From: DAOUJI01 sp965237875 | Lineage (GTDB): Bacteria; Chloroflexota; Dehalococcoidia; Lucifugimonadales; JAGWBF01 | Length of the DNA stretch: 64,000 nt | Reading direction: 5' to 3' | Assembly: GCA_965237875.1 (NCBI GenBank) | Contig: CBDEGP010000002.1 | Location: 806,001-870,000, forward strand | Made by a program: the position numbers and the translations under genes | Shown: piece after piece, positions 1-9,241 of the stretch | How the letters are laid out: the number at the start of each line of letters is the position of its first letter | Position numbering within the stretch: the stretch's first letter is position 1 | Notes under the pieces: model-generated | Database searches by the model: none | What the model was told of the DNA's origin: nothing | What the model saw: only the letters and a program-made list of their open reading frames with translations

Positions 1-1
1 C

Positions 2-508
2 CCCCAAAAGACGTGGGACCTGCATATCGCGGACCTGGATTTCTACAACTCCAAGCGCGTTGAACAGGGGCTGGCGCCTCGAAACCCCGCCGTGGGCTGT
101 TTTATGTACTGCGCGGAGACTGAGACGGAAGTCGAACAGTGCGTCAAAGAGTACATGCCTAACATGAACTGGACCGCAACCAGGCACTATGAGTTCGATG
201 AGGCGTCCCACTTCCGTGCCACCAAGGGTTATGAGGCGTACGCCGACGCAGCGGAAAAGCTAGCCAGGGGCGACGTCAGGGCCCATCAGGACGATACCCA
301 GGTCATCGGCACACCGGAGCAGTGCTTGGCGAAACTGCGCAGAATCCAGCAGTCCGTCAAACCCATAGAGATGTTCGGGATGTCCCGGTTCGGCGGAATG
401 CCTGCCGAAAAAGCCAGAAAGAGCCTTGAGCTTTTTGCTAAAGAGGTCCTGCCTGCCCTCCATGAGGACCCGGTGCTGGACCCGGTGACGGGCGTTCCCA
501 AGTCCTGA
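2..508 (+). CDS. LLM-class flavin-dependent oxidoreductase, C-terminal part (5' truncated by window)
   Basis: The frame is open from base 2 and gives about 168 residues that align by eye with the C-terminal half of the second monooxygenase at 6858-8035: PQKTW against PQKEW, then a conserved FxYCAxTExE stretch, YMPNMxxT and EMFGMxxFGGM. This is the bacterial luciferase-like fold, which uses FMNH2 or F420H2 with O2 to oxidise organic substrates. The N-terminal flavin-binding half lies outside the window. The protein ends at TGA 506-508 and is followed by a strong terminator. A start within the window (GTG at 92) is possible but would remove conserved sequence, so I treat the gene as truncated by the window edge. 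Substrate unknown. Confidence 0.85.
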   Translation, partial: PQKTWDLHIADLDFYNSKRVEQGLAPRNPAVGCFMYCAETETEVEQCVKEYMPNMNWTATRHYEFDEASHFRATKGYEAYADAAEKLARGDVRAHQDDTQVIGTPEQCLAKLRRIQQSVKPIEMFGMSRFGGMPAEKARKSLELFAKEVLPALHEDPVLDPVTGVPKS

Positions 509-532
509 TGGGAACATTGACCAACGCATTGG

Positions 533-565
533 AAGGCGCCTGCTGACCAGCAGGCGCCTTTCCTT
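533..565 (+). terminator. Rho-independent terminator after the first monooxygenase gene
   Basis: Bases 533-545 and 548-560 form a perfect 13-base inverted repeat (aaggcgcctgctg and its complement) around a minimal loop, followed by a pyrimidine run tttccttg. It sits 25 bases after the TGA of the upstream gene and 140 bases before the next start. Confidence 0.85.
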
Positions 566-707
566 GATTCTGGGGTGGGTGGGATTCTGGACTGCGCCGA
601 GTCTGAGACGCATCCAAGTCGCAGGCATGACCTCTCGTCCATGACCCGGAAACCGCCCACGCCGCCGCAACGACGCTTAATTGCCAAAGGTATAGAATAG
701 GGGCCTG

Positions 708-2096
708 ATGGCTCAGCTGGTGCAACAACTATTGGCGCTCCGCCGTCCGGGAGGCGTCTTCTACGGATGGTGGCTGGTTGGCGTATCGGGCGTCTTCCTC
801 GCAATAGTCATTGCTCCCTACTTTGAAGCGCTGAGCATCTGGAACGTAGCGTTAAAGCACGAATTCGGATGGACCGTAACTCAGCTCAACCTGGCATGGA
901 TATTCGCGCGCATGGAGGGCGGCCTGATGGGGCCGATAGAGGGATGGCTGACCTCCAGGCTGGGCAGCCGCCGCATGGTGTTGATTGGGGTGAGCATCAT
1001 GGGGATAGGATGGATACTATTCAGCTTTATCGAAAACTTGTGGTTCTTCTACTTCTCTTACATCATCATATCCCTGGGGATAGGACTTGGCGCTTGGCTG
1101 GCCATCATGACGGCCCTCAACCACTGGTTCGTGCGAAAACGCTCGATGGCCATGGGAATTTCCAACGTAATAACGAGGGTCATGGCGATTCCGCTGCTTT
1201 TCGTTCTTGCCTGGGCGATAGACCCAGACGAAGCCGGCCACTGGAGGGAGACTGCCAGGGTGATCGGAGTCGTGCTGCTGCTCATAGCCGTGCCTATGCA
1301 CCTCTTCCTCAGGAACCGGCCTGAGGATTCCGGTGAGCAGCCCGACGGCCATTACGACGGTGCAAGTCGAGACGTCGGGGCCTCTCCGGCGTCGTCACGT
1401 ACGGAGTTGATGCCCGGGGAACCGTCCTTCACGGTCCGCCAGGCGCTGAAGACGCCCGCCTTTTGGTACCTTGCGTGGGGCCACGCTTTGTCCACTATGC
1501 TTGTGGTGACCATCGTCGCCAACCTTACGCTCATCTTTGAGGACTACGAAGTCAGTCATGGACTTACAACCCAGCTGGCAGCGAGGGTGATAATCACCTA
1601 TCTGGCGGTCTGGACCGTTTTTCAAATCGTCGGGGGATACCTGGGGGACCGGCTTCCCAAGAACGTGATAATATTCGTGGCTACGATTATCATGGCCTGC
1701 TCGGCTCTCGCCATAACCAGGACTCACACAGCGGAAATGGCCTTCGTTTTTGCGGTGCTGTTCGGCCTTGGAAACGGACTGAGGGGTCCCTTGGTCACGG
1801 CTATACGCGGCGACTATTTCGGTAGAAAGGCGTTTCCGGTGATTCTGGGTCTCTCGATGATGTTTATGAGCATAACGTTAATCGCGGCCCCTCTTGCAAC
1901 GGCCCAATATAGGGACCACGTGGGTGAAGGCGGGTTTATTCTTCCCATCGAGGTGATGATCGGCATCACGATATTCGGGGCCTTCCTGTTCTTGATGGCC
2001 AGGAGACCGGCTGCTCCAAACCCGGTGTCCGGCGGCGTGAATGTTCCAGGGGAGCAGCAGTCTGACGGCGGTCACCTCGATGAGAGGGGCCATTGA
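708..2096 (+). CDS. MFS transporter
   Basis: A 462-residue protein with about 12 hydrophobic segments, the first near residues 21-43. The cytoplasmic loop between segments 2 and 3 has a SRLGSRR stretch like the MFS motif A, and a long charged linker around residues 205-235 separates the two halves. It resembles monocarboxylate/oxalate-type MFS carriers; substrate not assignable. The ATG at 708 is preceded by AGGGG. Its TGA overlaps the TTG start of fluC, so the two genes are probably cotranscribed. The upstream monooxygenase is separated by a terminator, so this is a new transcription unit. Confidence 0.85.
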   Translation: MAQLVQQLLALRRPGGVFYGWWLVGVSGVFLAIVIAPYFEALSIWNVALKHEFGWTVTQLNLAWIFARMEGGLMGPIEGWLTSRLGSRRMVLIGVSIMGIGWILFSFIENLWFFYFSYIIISLGIGLGAWLAIMTALNHWFVRKRSMAMGISNVITRVMAIPLLFVLAWAIDPDEAGHWRETARVIGVVLLLIAVPMHLFLRNRPEDSGEQPDGHYDGASRDVGASPASSRTELMPGEPSFTVRQALKTPAFWYLAWGHALSTMLVVTIVANLTLIFEDYEVSHGLTTQLAARVIITYLAVWTVFQIVGGYLGDRLPKNVIIFVATIIMACSALAITRTHTAEMAFVFAVLFGLGNGLRGPLVTAIRGDYFGRKAFPVILGLSMMFMSITLIAAPLATAQYRDHVGEGGFILPIEVMIGITIFGAFLFLMARRPAAPNPVSGGVNVPGEQQSDGGHLDERGH

Positions 2097-2464
2097 AAGA
2101 GGTCCTGCTGGTGATGGGCGGCGGCGCTGGGGGCGCACTCGCCCGCTACGCTGTCAACATGCTCTTCGCAGAGCTCAAGTGGTCTTCCATCGGCGCCACT
2201 ATGACCGCCAACGTAGCCGGCAGTTTTGCTCTGGGGCTTCTCTTTGCCGCAGCTTTGAACAGAAGCAATTTCAACTCCGACGTGCTGCTTCTCATGTCCG
2301 TTGGATTCCTGGGCAGCTTCACCACCTTCTCCACCCTGATGTGGGCTACGTTTGACCTGGCCAGGGACGGCTCAGTCCATACGGCTGTGATGAACGTAGG
2401 AGTCAGTCTAGCGGCGGGGCTGGCAGCCGTGGGCCTGGGCTACGTGGTTGGCCGGCAAATATAA
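2093..2464 (+). CDS. fluC: Fluoride efflux channel FluC/CrcB
   Basis: This 123-residue, four-helix membrane protein has the CrcB hallmarks: GGGAGGALARY near the N-terminus, NVAGSF in helix 2, and GFLGSFTTFST, the phenylalanine/threonine pore signature, around residues 72-82. The family forms antiparallel dimers that export fluoride. The start is TTG at 2093, overlapping the TGA of the MFS gene by one base pair of codons, with GAGAGGGG just upstream as ribosome binding site. I saw no crcB fluoride-riboswitch motif ahead of the MFS gene. Confidence 0.92.
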   Translation: MKEVLLVMGGGAGGALARYAVNMLFAELKWSSIGATMTANVAGSFALGLLFAAALNRSNFNSDVLLLMSVGFLGSFTTFSTLMWATFDLARDGSVHTAVMNVGVSLAAGLAAVGLGYVVGRQI

Positions 2465-2466
2465 GA

Positions 2467-2494
2467 CCGGCTGCCTCTATCAAGAAGCAGCCGG
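2467..2494. terminator. Hairpin between convergent fluC and P450 genes
   Basis: ccggctgc (2467-2474) pairs with gcagccgg (2487-2494) across a 12-base loop. There is no clear T run, so terminator function is only suggested by its place between convergent genes. Confidence 0.4.
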
Positions 2495-2525
2495 CCGAGG
2501 CGCGCGTGACGATTTTGGTCGGACT

Positions 2526-3746
2526 TCAGTTCCAGCCGACGTTAAGCTCCTTCAGTGTGCGGCTATTTATGTGTGGTTGGTACTCCATGTCCTCGTTTAA
2601 CAACTCCAGCCGAGAAAACCTCTCGGCCAGAGCGGAAAAGGCTTCCTGCCCCTCAAGACGGGCGAGGTAGGCGCCCAGGCAATGGTGTACCCCTGAGCCA
2701 AAGGCTACATGGGGATTGGGATACCGGTCGATGTCGAACCTGTCGGGGTCGGGGAACATATTCGGGTCCCGGTTGGCTGAGGCTATCATCCAAATCAGCC
2801 GGTCGTATTCTTTGATGTCCTTGCCGCCGAACTCCATATCCTGGGCGGCGATTCGCTCGATTCCCTTCACCGGCGGGTCATAACGGAGACATTCTTCCGT
2901 CGCCCTTACCGCTTTTTCAGAGGGGTTCTCCTTCAACAGGTCCCACTGGTCCGGGTTGCGGATGAACGCGAGGGTCCCGTTGCATATCAGGTTGATGGTC
3001 GTCTCGTGCCCTGCCAGCAGCAGCAGCATGGAGTTGGTGATCACTTCTTCCCTGTTAAGTATGCCCGCTTTCTCACCTTGGCAAAGCCGCGAAAGAAGGT
3101 CGTCCCCGGGATCCTTCAACCGCTCTTCTGCAATGGGGTCCAAGTAATTGCTCAACTCCTTGCGGGCGTGGAAGGTGGACTTGGCGCGGTCCTCCGAGGC
3201 TGTAGCTACGTCCAAGAGCCGCTTGGCCATCTCGCGGAGGAAAGGCCGGTCCGCTGCGGGCATGCCCATAAGCTCCGATATGACCAGAAGGGGAAGAGGA
3301 GTGGCAAAGTCCGTCATGACCTCCATTTTGCCATTGGCCTCGGCGTCGTCAAGCAGGAACTTGATGGCGTCTTTTATCATCGGGCGCCACTTTTCCATGG
3401 ACTTAGGCGTGAAGTACCCGTGTATCACGCGGCGCACCTCGGTGTGCCTGGGCGGGTCTTTTTGGATCACCTGAGTAGTCTGACTGCGCCTGATGGCTGC
3501 ATAGAGTTCCTTGTCCTCCTCGGGAATGGGAGGATACGGGGTCCGTCGGTCCCTGCCCCTGACCTCTGACGAGAAGAACTCCGGATGCCTGGCAATCCAG
3601 GTGAGGTCCCTGTAGCTGGTCATAATCCATACTTCATGTTTCTCGTTCCAGTGAACAGGGTCCTCTTCCCGGAGCCGACGGTAGTAGGTGTAAGGATCAG
3701 CGGTGACGCCGGGAGCGAACAGGTCTTCGTTGATTGCAGTAGTCAT
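2526..3746 (-). CDS. Cytochrome P450 (copy A of a tandem pair)
   Basis: A 406-residue soluble bacterial P450, a typical length. The I-helix oxygen-activation motif is AGHETT at 245-250, the K-helix ExxR is E285-R288, and the heme loop is FGSGVHHCLG with the thiolate Cys at 356. It should hydroxylate an organic substrate using electrons from a ferredoxin or other reductase, none of which is adjacent. It is strongly similar along its whole length to the neighbouring gene at 3815-5032, with identical blocks such as the I-helix region. The start ATG at 3746 has only a weak ribosome site. The two genes share one strand with a 68-base gap and are probably cotranscribed, copy B first. Confidence 0.93.
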   Translation of the reverse strand: MTTAINEDLFAPGVTADPYTYYRRLREEDPVHWNEKHEVWIMTSYRDLTWIARHPEFFSSEVRGRDRRTPYPPIPEEDKELYAAIRRSQTTQVIQKDPPRHTEVRRVIHGYFTPKSMEKWRPMIKDAIKFLLDDAEANGKMEVMTDFATPLPLLVISELMGMPAADRPFLREMAKRLLDVATASEDRAKSTFHARKELSNYLDPIAEERLKDPGDDLLSRLCQGEKAGILNREEVITNSMLLLLAGHETTINLICNGTLAFIRNPDQWDLLKENPSEKAVRATEECLRYDPPVKGIERIAAQDMEFGGKDIKEYDRLIWMIASANRDPNMFPDPDRFDIDRYPNPHVAFGSGVHHCLGAYLARLEGQEAFSALAERFSRLELLNEDMEYQPHINSRTLKELNVGWN

Positions 3747-3814
3747 ACTTCAGTTCATTTGCCTTCAGAACAGATTTTTGGCGTTCCTAGTCCAATGTCG
3801 TCAAGGCGGCGCCC

Positions 3815-5032
3815 TCAGTTCCAACCGACGTGAAGCTCTTTAAGCGAACGTCCGTGGAGGTGTGAGTGGTATTCCACGTCGTCGGTCAGCAGCTCAAGAT
3901 GTGGAAACCTCTCGGCCAGGGCGGAAAAGGCTTCCTGCCCCTCAAGGCGCGCCAGCGGCGCTCCCAAGCAGTGGTGGATGCCGGACCCAAAGGCCACGTG
4001 GGGGTTGGGGTATCGGCCTATGTCAAATGCGTCGGGGTTGGGGAACATCCGCGGGTCCCTGTTGGCCGAGGCTATCATCCAGATTAGCCGGTCATTGTAT
4101 TTGACGTCCTTGCCGCCCAATTCCAAGTCCTGGGCGGCGATGCGCTCGATGCCCTTGACCGGCGGGTCATAGCGGAGACACTCTTCTGTTGCTCTCACTA
4201 CCCGTTGGGGCTCCCGCCTTAGAAGTTCCCACTGGTCCGGATTGCGGGTGAATGCCAGGGTCCCGTTGCATATCAGGTTGATGGTTGTCTCGTGGCCGGC
4301 GAGCAGCAGCAGCAACGCGTTCGAGATGACCTCTTCCCTAGTGAAGGCGCCCGACCTCTCCCCTTGACACACAACGGAAAGAAGGTCGTCGCCGGGTTTC
4401 TTCACCCGCTCTTCCACAATGGGGTCCAGGTACTGTATCAACTCTTTGTGGGACTCAGCGGCTGTCCGTGCGCGGTCTTTGTTGGGTCTTGCCAGGTCGA
4501 TGAGCTTCTTGGCCATTTCGCGGATGAACAGCCGGTCCTGCTGGGGAAAGCCCATAAGCTGGGCTATGACCAGAAGCGGAAGGGGGGTGGCGAAGTCGGC
4601 CATGACCTCCATATTACCCTTGGCTTCAACGTCGTCCAGCAGGTCTTTGATGGCGTCTTTAATCATGGGGCGCCACTTTTCCATGGACGTGGGAGTGAAG
4701 TATCCGTGGACCGCCCGCCGCATCAGCGTGTGCTTCGGAGGGTCCTGCTGGATCATCCGAATCGCTTGCTGATGTTTTACGTACTCATAGAGCTCCCGGT
4801 CCTCTTCGGCAATGGGAGGGAACGGGGGCCGGTGGTCTCTTTGCCGCACCTCGGATGAGAACAGTTCCGGACGCCTGGCGACCCAGGTGAGGTCCCTATA
4901 GCTGGAGATGATCCATATCTCATATTTTTCATTCCAGTGGATGGGGTCCTCTTCCCGGAGACGACTGAAGTAAGAATAGGGATCGGCCGTAACGTCGGGA
5001 GCGAAGATGTCATCATGGAGGGCGATGGCCAT
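3815..5032 (-). CDS. Cytochrome P450 (copy B of a tandem pair)
   Basis: A 405-residue paralogue of the downstream P450. The I-helix AGHETT, the ExxR in EECLRYD and the heme loop FGSGIHHCLGAPLAR with Cys355 are all intact. Differences from copy A cluster in residues about 60-100 (the B-C loop region, which shapes substrate access in P450s) and 180-230 (F-G region), consistent with divergence of substrate range after duplication; that reading is inference. AAAGGA lies about 8 bases before the ATG at 5032. It is the promoter-proximal gene of the pair. Confidence 0.93.
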   Translation of the reverse strand: MAIALHDDIFAPDVTADPYSYFSRLREEDPIHWNEKYEIWIISSYRDLTWVARRPELFSSEVRQRDHRPPFPPIAEEDRELYEYVKHQQAIRMIQQDPPKHTLMRRAVHGYFTPTSMEKWRPMIKDAIKDLLDDVEAKGNMEVMADFATPLPLLVIAQLMGFPQQDRLFIREMAKKLIDLARPNKDRARTAAESHKELIQYLDPIVEERVKKPGDDLLSVVCQGERSGAFTREEVISNALLLLLAGHETTINLICNGTLAFTRNPDQWELLRREPQRVVRATEECLRYDPPVKGIERIAAQDLELGGKDVKYNDRLIWMIASANRDPRMFPNPDAFDIGRYPNPHVAFGSGIHHCLGAPLARLEGQEAFSALAERFPHLELLTDDVEYHSHLHGRSLKELHVGWN

Positions 5033-5164
5033 AGGTCAGTCCTTTGCAGACCGGTCATTTTTTGCATTCTATTTATCCGTGACTTACAGTGTCAAGCGTA
5101 AGAACGGGACTTAAATCCCTGCCGTGAAGCCTATTCAGGCGATATACCGGAGGGGAGTCTCAAG

Positions 5165-6688
5165 CTATCCCACGCCCCTATACCTGTACTGGAGCGCCTC
5201 GGCCACGTGTTCGACCGTAATGACATCGGCTCCCCTCAAATCCGCGATGGTCCGTGACAGCTTGAGCATCTTGTGGAAACCCCGCGCCGAAAGGTTCAGT
5301 TGGTTCATTGCTTTCTGTAAGAGTCCCTTAGCCTTATCTTCCGTGGGACAGAACCCCCATATATCAGCCGGCCCTATATCGGAATTGGCTAAGTAGCGTG
5401 TGTCATGGAATCGCTCCCGCTGGACGGACCTGGCCGCCTCCACTCGACACCGCACCTGCTCAGAAGTCTCTCCTTCGCCGGAGTCCACCAGCTTTTCGTA
5501 CTCCACCGGCGGAGCCTCTATGAAAATGTCGATGCGGTCCATAAGGGGTCCGCTGATTCTCTTCTGGTAGCGGGACACCATGTGGGAAGAGCAGACGCAT
5601 GGGCGAACGGGGTGGCTGAGGAACCCGCATGGGCAGGGGTTCATGGCGCTCACCAGAGAGAAATTCGCCGGATAGGTGGTCGTGCCTCCGACCCGGCTTA
5701 TAGTGATCGTCTTGTCTTCCAACGGCTGGCGAAGCGACTCCAACGAAGGGTGTCCGAACTCAGGAAGTTCATCCAGGAACAGGATGCCCCTGTGACTCAA
5801 GGTTATCTCACCGGGCCTGGGCAGACGGCCTCCGCCAACCAGACCCGCGTTGGATATGGTGTAATGAGGGGCCCTAAAAGGTCTGCGCTGCATGAGAGGC
5901 TGGTCTGAAGGCAGCAGACCCGCGATGCTGTATATCTTGGTCACTTCCAGGGACTCTTCAAGTGTCATCTTTGGGAGTATGGTGGCCATAGATCGGGCCA
6001 GAAGCGTCTTGCCGCTGCCTGGAGGCCCGCTGAGCATCAGGTTATGTCCTCCCGCCGCCGCCACTTCCAGAGCCCGTTTCGCGTGCTCCTGTCCTTTGAT
6101 GTGGGAGAGGTCGGTCCCGCATGACCCACCGTCCCCTTGCTCCATGATAGGCGTGGAGCCCGGATGAGGGGCAATGGATGAGCCGTCCTTCAAGTGGGAA
6201 AGAAGCTGCCCCAAGTTGTTCGTAGGAAGCACCGATATGTTGCTCAGCAAGGCGGCTTCACCTGCGTCCGGCGAAGGCACGTAGATGTTCCTGAAGCCCT
6301 GTTCTCTGGCCGCCGAGGTCATGGACAATATGCCGCTGGTGTGCTTCAAGCTTCCGTCCAACGACAACTCACCCAGGAACAGGGAAGAGTCGGTGGTTTC
6401 GGGCAGCTGGCCGGAACTCATGAGAATCCCCAGGGCGATGGGCAGGTCATAGGAGGGTCCGGCCTTGCGGGTGTCCGCCGGCGCCAGGTTCACCGCAATG
6501 CGCCTCATGGGAAACTCACATCCCGAGTTTCTTATGGCGGCCCTTACCCTTTCCTTGGCTTCCTGGACAGCCGTATCCGGCAGGCCGACGATGTTGAAGG
6601 CGGGCAAGCCCGGAGAGATGTCCACTTCAACTTCCACTATGTAGCCGTCAAGCCCCTGTACGGCACACGTCTTCACCTTACCCAGCAT
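5165..6688 (-). CDS. comM: YifB/ComM family Mg-chelatase-like AAA+ ATPase
   Basis: 507 residues, full length for the family. The N-terminal domain (about 1-165) is the Lon-protease-like fold (ChlI domain) starting MLGKVKTCAVQGLDG; the AAA+ module has Walker A GPPGSGKT at 221-228 and Walker B ILFLDELPEF near 300-310; the C-terminal Mg-chelatase subdomain ends in ARGFHKMLKLSRTIADL. ComM is a hexameric helicase that promotes branch migration when transformed DNA is integrated. GGGAGG lies 5 bases before the ATG. No other competence genes are visible nearby. Confidence 0.93.
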   Translation of the reverse strand: MLGKVKTCAVQGLDGYIVEVEVDISPGLPAFNIVGLPDTAVQEAKERVRAAIRNSGCEFPMRRIAVNLAPADTRKAGPSYDLPIALGILMSSGQLPETTDSSLFLGELSLDGSLKHTSGILSMTSAAREQGFRNIYVPSPDAGEAALLSNISVLPTNNLGQLLSHLKDGSSIAPHPGSTPIMEQGDGGSCGTDLSHIKGQEHAKRALEVAAAGGHNLMLSGPPGSGKTLLARSMATILPKMTLEESLEVTKIYSIAGLLPSDQPLMQRRPFRAPHYTISNAGLVGGGRLPRPGEITLSHRGILFLDELPEFGHPSLESLRQPLEDKTITISRVGGTTTYPANFSLVSAMNPCPCGFLSHPVRPCVCSSHMVSRYQKRISGPLMDRIDIFIEAPPVEYEKLVDSGEGETSEQVRCRVEAARSVQRERFHDTRYLANSDIGPADIWGFCPTEDKAKGLLQKAMNQLNLSARGFHKMLKLSRTIADLRGADVITVEHVAEALQYRYRGVG

Positions 6689-6857
6689 AGGACCTCCCCC
6701 TCGGTTGCTGCATTCATGCTAGTAAGGCCTAGGCCGTCAGTCAAAGAGCAAATGTCAGTCTAGGTTGAAGCGCAGCCTTGACATAGGGCGTCGGCAATCA
6801 GATACTGGGCACAATCTCGTAACGTTCCGTAGGCAAATTCTTCAAGAGGGCAGTCGT

Positions 6858-8035
6858 ATGAAATTCGGAGTATCTCTTTTCGCACAGAACTTCACAGACT
6901 GGCCCAGGTATCTGGACCGGGACTTTGACAAACCCCAGGAAGTCCCTGACCACACGGCAGTCCTGGAGGACCTGGAGTTGGGCGACATGGTGGAGGACTT
7001 GGGGTATGACATGATCTACTCTGTCGAGCACCATTTCACGCCCTATGAGCTTATCCCTGACGCCCTGAAAATGCTCACCTACTTTGCGGGCAGGACCAAG
7101 CGTGTGGGCATGGCCAGCATGGTGGTGGTCCTCCCCTGGCACGATCCCATACGAGTGGCGGAGCAGATCGCTATGCTGGACGTCATGCTGGAAGGGCGCC
7201 CCCTCCAGATAGGGTTCGGCAGAGGCGCAGGCAGGGTCGAGTTCGACAGCTTCCGCATACCCATGGGAGAGTCCAGAGACCGGTTCAGGGAAGCCCACGA
7301 CGTGATAAAGCTCGCCTTGACCGAGGAACGTTTCTCCTATGACGGCGAATACTTCAAGATACCGGAGATGAGCATACGCCCTCAGCCCCGCTCCAAAGAC
7401 CTGGTGGAGCATATGTACAGCGCCGCCAACAGCACCGCTTCAGTGCTGGCCGCGGCCAAGGCCGGGCTGGGCATGATGATAATCCCTCAGAAGGAATGGA
7501 GGACTACCGAGAGGACTTGCTGACCTTCAACTCCATGCGCGCCGAAATCGGAATGCCTCCAAGGCAGCCGGTGACCGGCGTCTTCGTCTACTGCGCCGCA
7601 ACGGAGAAGGAAGCTCGGGAGGGCGCCGGCGTCTACATGCCCAACATGTCCTACACTTCGCTTAAGCATTATGAGTCCGACGACGCGGAGCACTTCAGGT
7701 CGGTGGGCGGCTATGAACACTACGCGGAGAGGGCCGAGGCCATCCAGAGGGCGAAACAGGGCGAACAAGTCTCCCAGCGGAACACCGGGACTCCCGACCA
7801 ATGGTCTACGGGAAGGTCCGGAGAATACACCCAGACTCAGGTCTGGGGCACCCCCGAAATGTGCCTGGAAAAGCTGGAGTACATCCGCCGGATGACCAAC
7901 CCGAAGGAGATGTTCGGCATGATGAAGTTCGGGGGCATGTCCCTGGATACTGCCAAGAATAGCGTCTCCCTATTCGCCAAAGAGGTCCTGCCCGAACTGC
8001 ACAAGGTCCCCGTCGGCTCCCCCGACTTGCTGTAA
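6858..8035 (+). pseudogene. LLM-class flavin-dependent oxidoreductase, interrupted by a single-base frameshift
   Basis: The first 220 residues read from ATG 6858 (AGAGGG upstream) in one frame up to PQKEW, then run into a stop at 7521-7523. The continuation EDYREDLLTFN lies in the -1 frame and runs to the TAA at 8033-8035. Restoring one G in the tgg-agg junction near 7497-7500 recreates a single protein of about 392 residues that matches the paralogue at 1-508. YSVEHHFTPYE and the GFGRGAGR region are typical of luciferase-like monooxygenases. The break is at a short G run, so it may be a sequencing or assembly error rather than decay; both halves are otherwise well preserved. Confidence 0.85.
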
Positions 8036-8090
8036 GCTTAAGTGGCCTTTAACGCAGCGGTCCAAGGGCTATGGACGGCAGGTGCGGATT

Positions 8091-8432
8091 CTACTCCGAC
8101 GGGTCTACGTCGTTGCCTGAGTTTGGTCCGGCCCCGTTCTTGGTTATAGCGTCCTTCAAGTCCCTTATGTCCCCCCGCATGTCCGCTATGTCGCCGCGCA
8201 TGCCCGTCATTTCCCTTTGCATGCTCGTGACATCCCCCCGCATGTCCGTTATGTCGCCACGCATGTCGGCAATCTGCTTCCCAACGTCCTTGAAACCGTT
8301 CTCCATCACCGTGATGCCTTGCTTCATCACCTCGGCGGCTGTAGAAGCGAGCACATGCAAGGAAGTCAATCCGTCATCGTGCTGATCAACTCTGGTCTTT
8401 AATTCGTCGAATTCTTCCCTGTTGACCTGCAT
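8091..8432 (-). CDS. Small heptad-repeat coiled-coil protein
   Basis: 113 residues, highly charged, no signal peptide or membrane segment. Residues 57-91 are five consecutive seven-residue repeats (MRGDITD, MRGDVTS, MQREMTG, MRGDIAD, MRGDIRD), and the upstream part (residues 8-55) also suits a helix, so the protein is expected to be a coiled-coil oligomer. GGGGAA lies upstream of the ATG. Similar MRGD-type heptad proteins occur as unassigned genes in many bacteria; I cannot assign a function. It is convergent with the broken monooxygenase and codirectional with the DUF488 gene. Confidence 0.7.
   Translation of the reverse strand: MQVNREEFDELKTRVDQHDDGLTSLHVLASTAAEVMKQGITVMENGFKDVGKQIADMRGDITDMRGDVTSMQREMTGMRGDIADMRGDIRDLKDAITKNGAGPNSGNDVDPSE
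8160..8264 (-). repeat. Five imperfect 21-bp tandem repeats coding for heptads
   Basis: The DNA repeats at 21-base period, seen on the plus strand as a recurring cccgcatgtcc block. Each unit encodes one heptad of the coiled-coil protein, so copy number changes would keep the reading frame. Confidence 0.75.
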
Positions 8433-8566
8433 GGTCGGTTCCCCTTCCCCCTCATGTCTGACACTACTCTGACATCGTGATTTCTTGGCCTGTCAAGGCT
8501 GGTTTGACAAGCGGAGCGCCCATCCACCCAAAGAGTTCGGCCCGCTGACCTGGCTTGAGCGCGCCG

Positions 8567-9190
8567 CTATTCGCGTACGTAGGCCACTTTCTTAGCCTGA
8601 CGGGCCAGCGCTTCGGCAACCGCCTCATCCCGGGTGCGGAACATGTCTCCGTTGCGTGGCAGTTTGAAAGCGTCCAACAGCCTGTCCATAGCGTCGGCGT
8701 GGTTTTCCAGGCTGCCGTCGGCGAGGATATGTTCGACGGCGACGCCCTGCTTCGTCAGGGCCCTGGCCACCAGCAGGGTGCGATGGCATTCCAGCGGCTC
8801 CTTCTCTGCACACATCAGGGCGATGCGGCGCTCATCGGAGGCGCGGACGATGCGGCCAAGGGCGTTGACGAACGGGTCGGTGTGGGCCACTTTGTCATAC
8901 ATGACCCGCCCGTCGTCATCGTAGCAGGAAGGGTCTGCCGGTCGGCCGCCAAGCTCCGTGCCTAGGAATGTGTACCCGATGTCCGCTTTCTCCAACAGCC
9001 CGTCTAACACGTCCTTATTGAAATGGGAGACATAGCGGCTGTAGGGCGACGAGCGGACGTCCGCCACCTGGTCTATGCCATGTTTTTGCAGCAGCTCCAG
9101 GAATGTTCCCAGTGAGTGATTTGAGTGTCCGACAGTGAACACCGGATATTGCGCAGCGCTCAAGATCAAATTCTCGTCAAGGCTCGACAA
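8567..9190 (-). CDS. DUF488 family protein
   Basis: 207 residues with the three marks of the DUF488 family: FTVGHSNHSL near the N-terminus, DVRSSPYSRYVSHFN at about residues 44-58, and a Cys/His segment LMCAEKEPLECHR at about 125-137. The family is uncharacterised biochemically, although the conserved Cys, Arg and His suggest an enzyme or nucleic-acid-associated protein. The start is taken as TTG at 9190, because the family motif begins soon afterwards and no better start is seen. Confidence 0.85.
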   Translation of the reverse strand: MSSLDENLILSAAQYPVFTVGHSNHSLGTFLELLQKHGIDQVADVRSSPYSRYVSHFNKDVLDGLLEKADIGYTFLGTELGGRPADPSCYDDDGRVMYDKVAHTDPFVNALGRIVRASDERRIALMCAEKEPLECHRTLLVARALTKQGVAVEHILADGSLENHADAMDRLLDAFKLPRNGDMFRTRDEAVAEALARQAKKVAYVRE

Positions 9191-9241
9191 TGGCGGCGAT
9201 TAGTTTGTAAGCGCCAAGGATTGGGGCGGAAGTTGCGCCCG

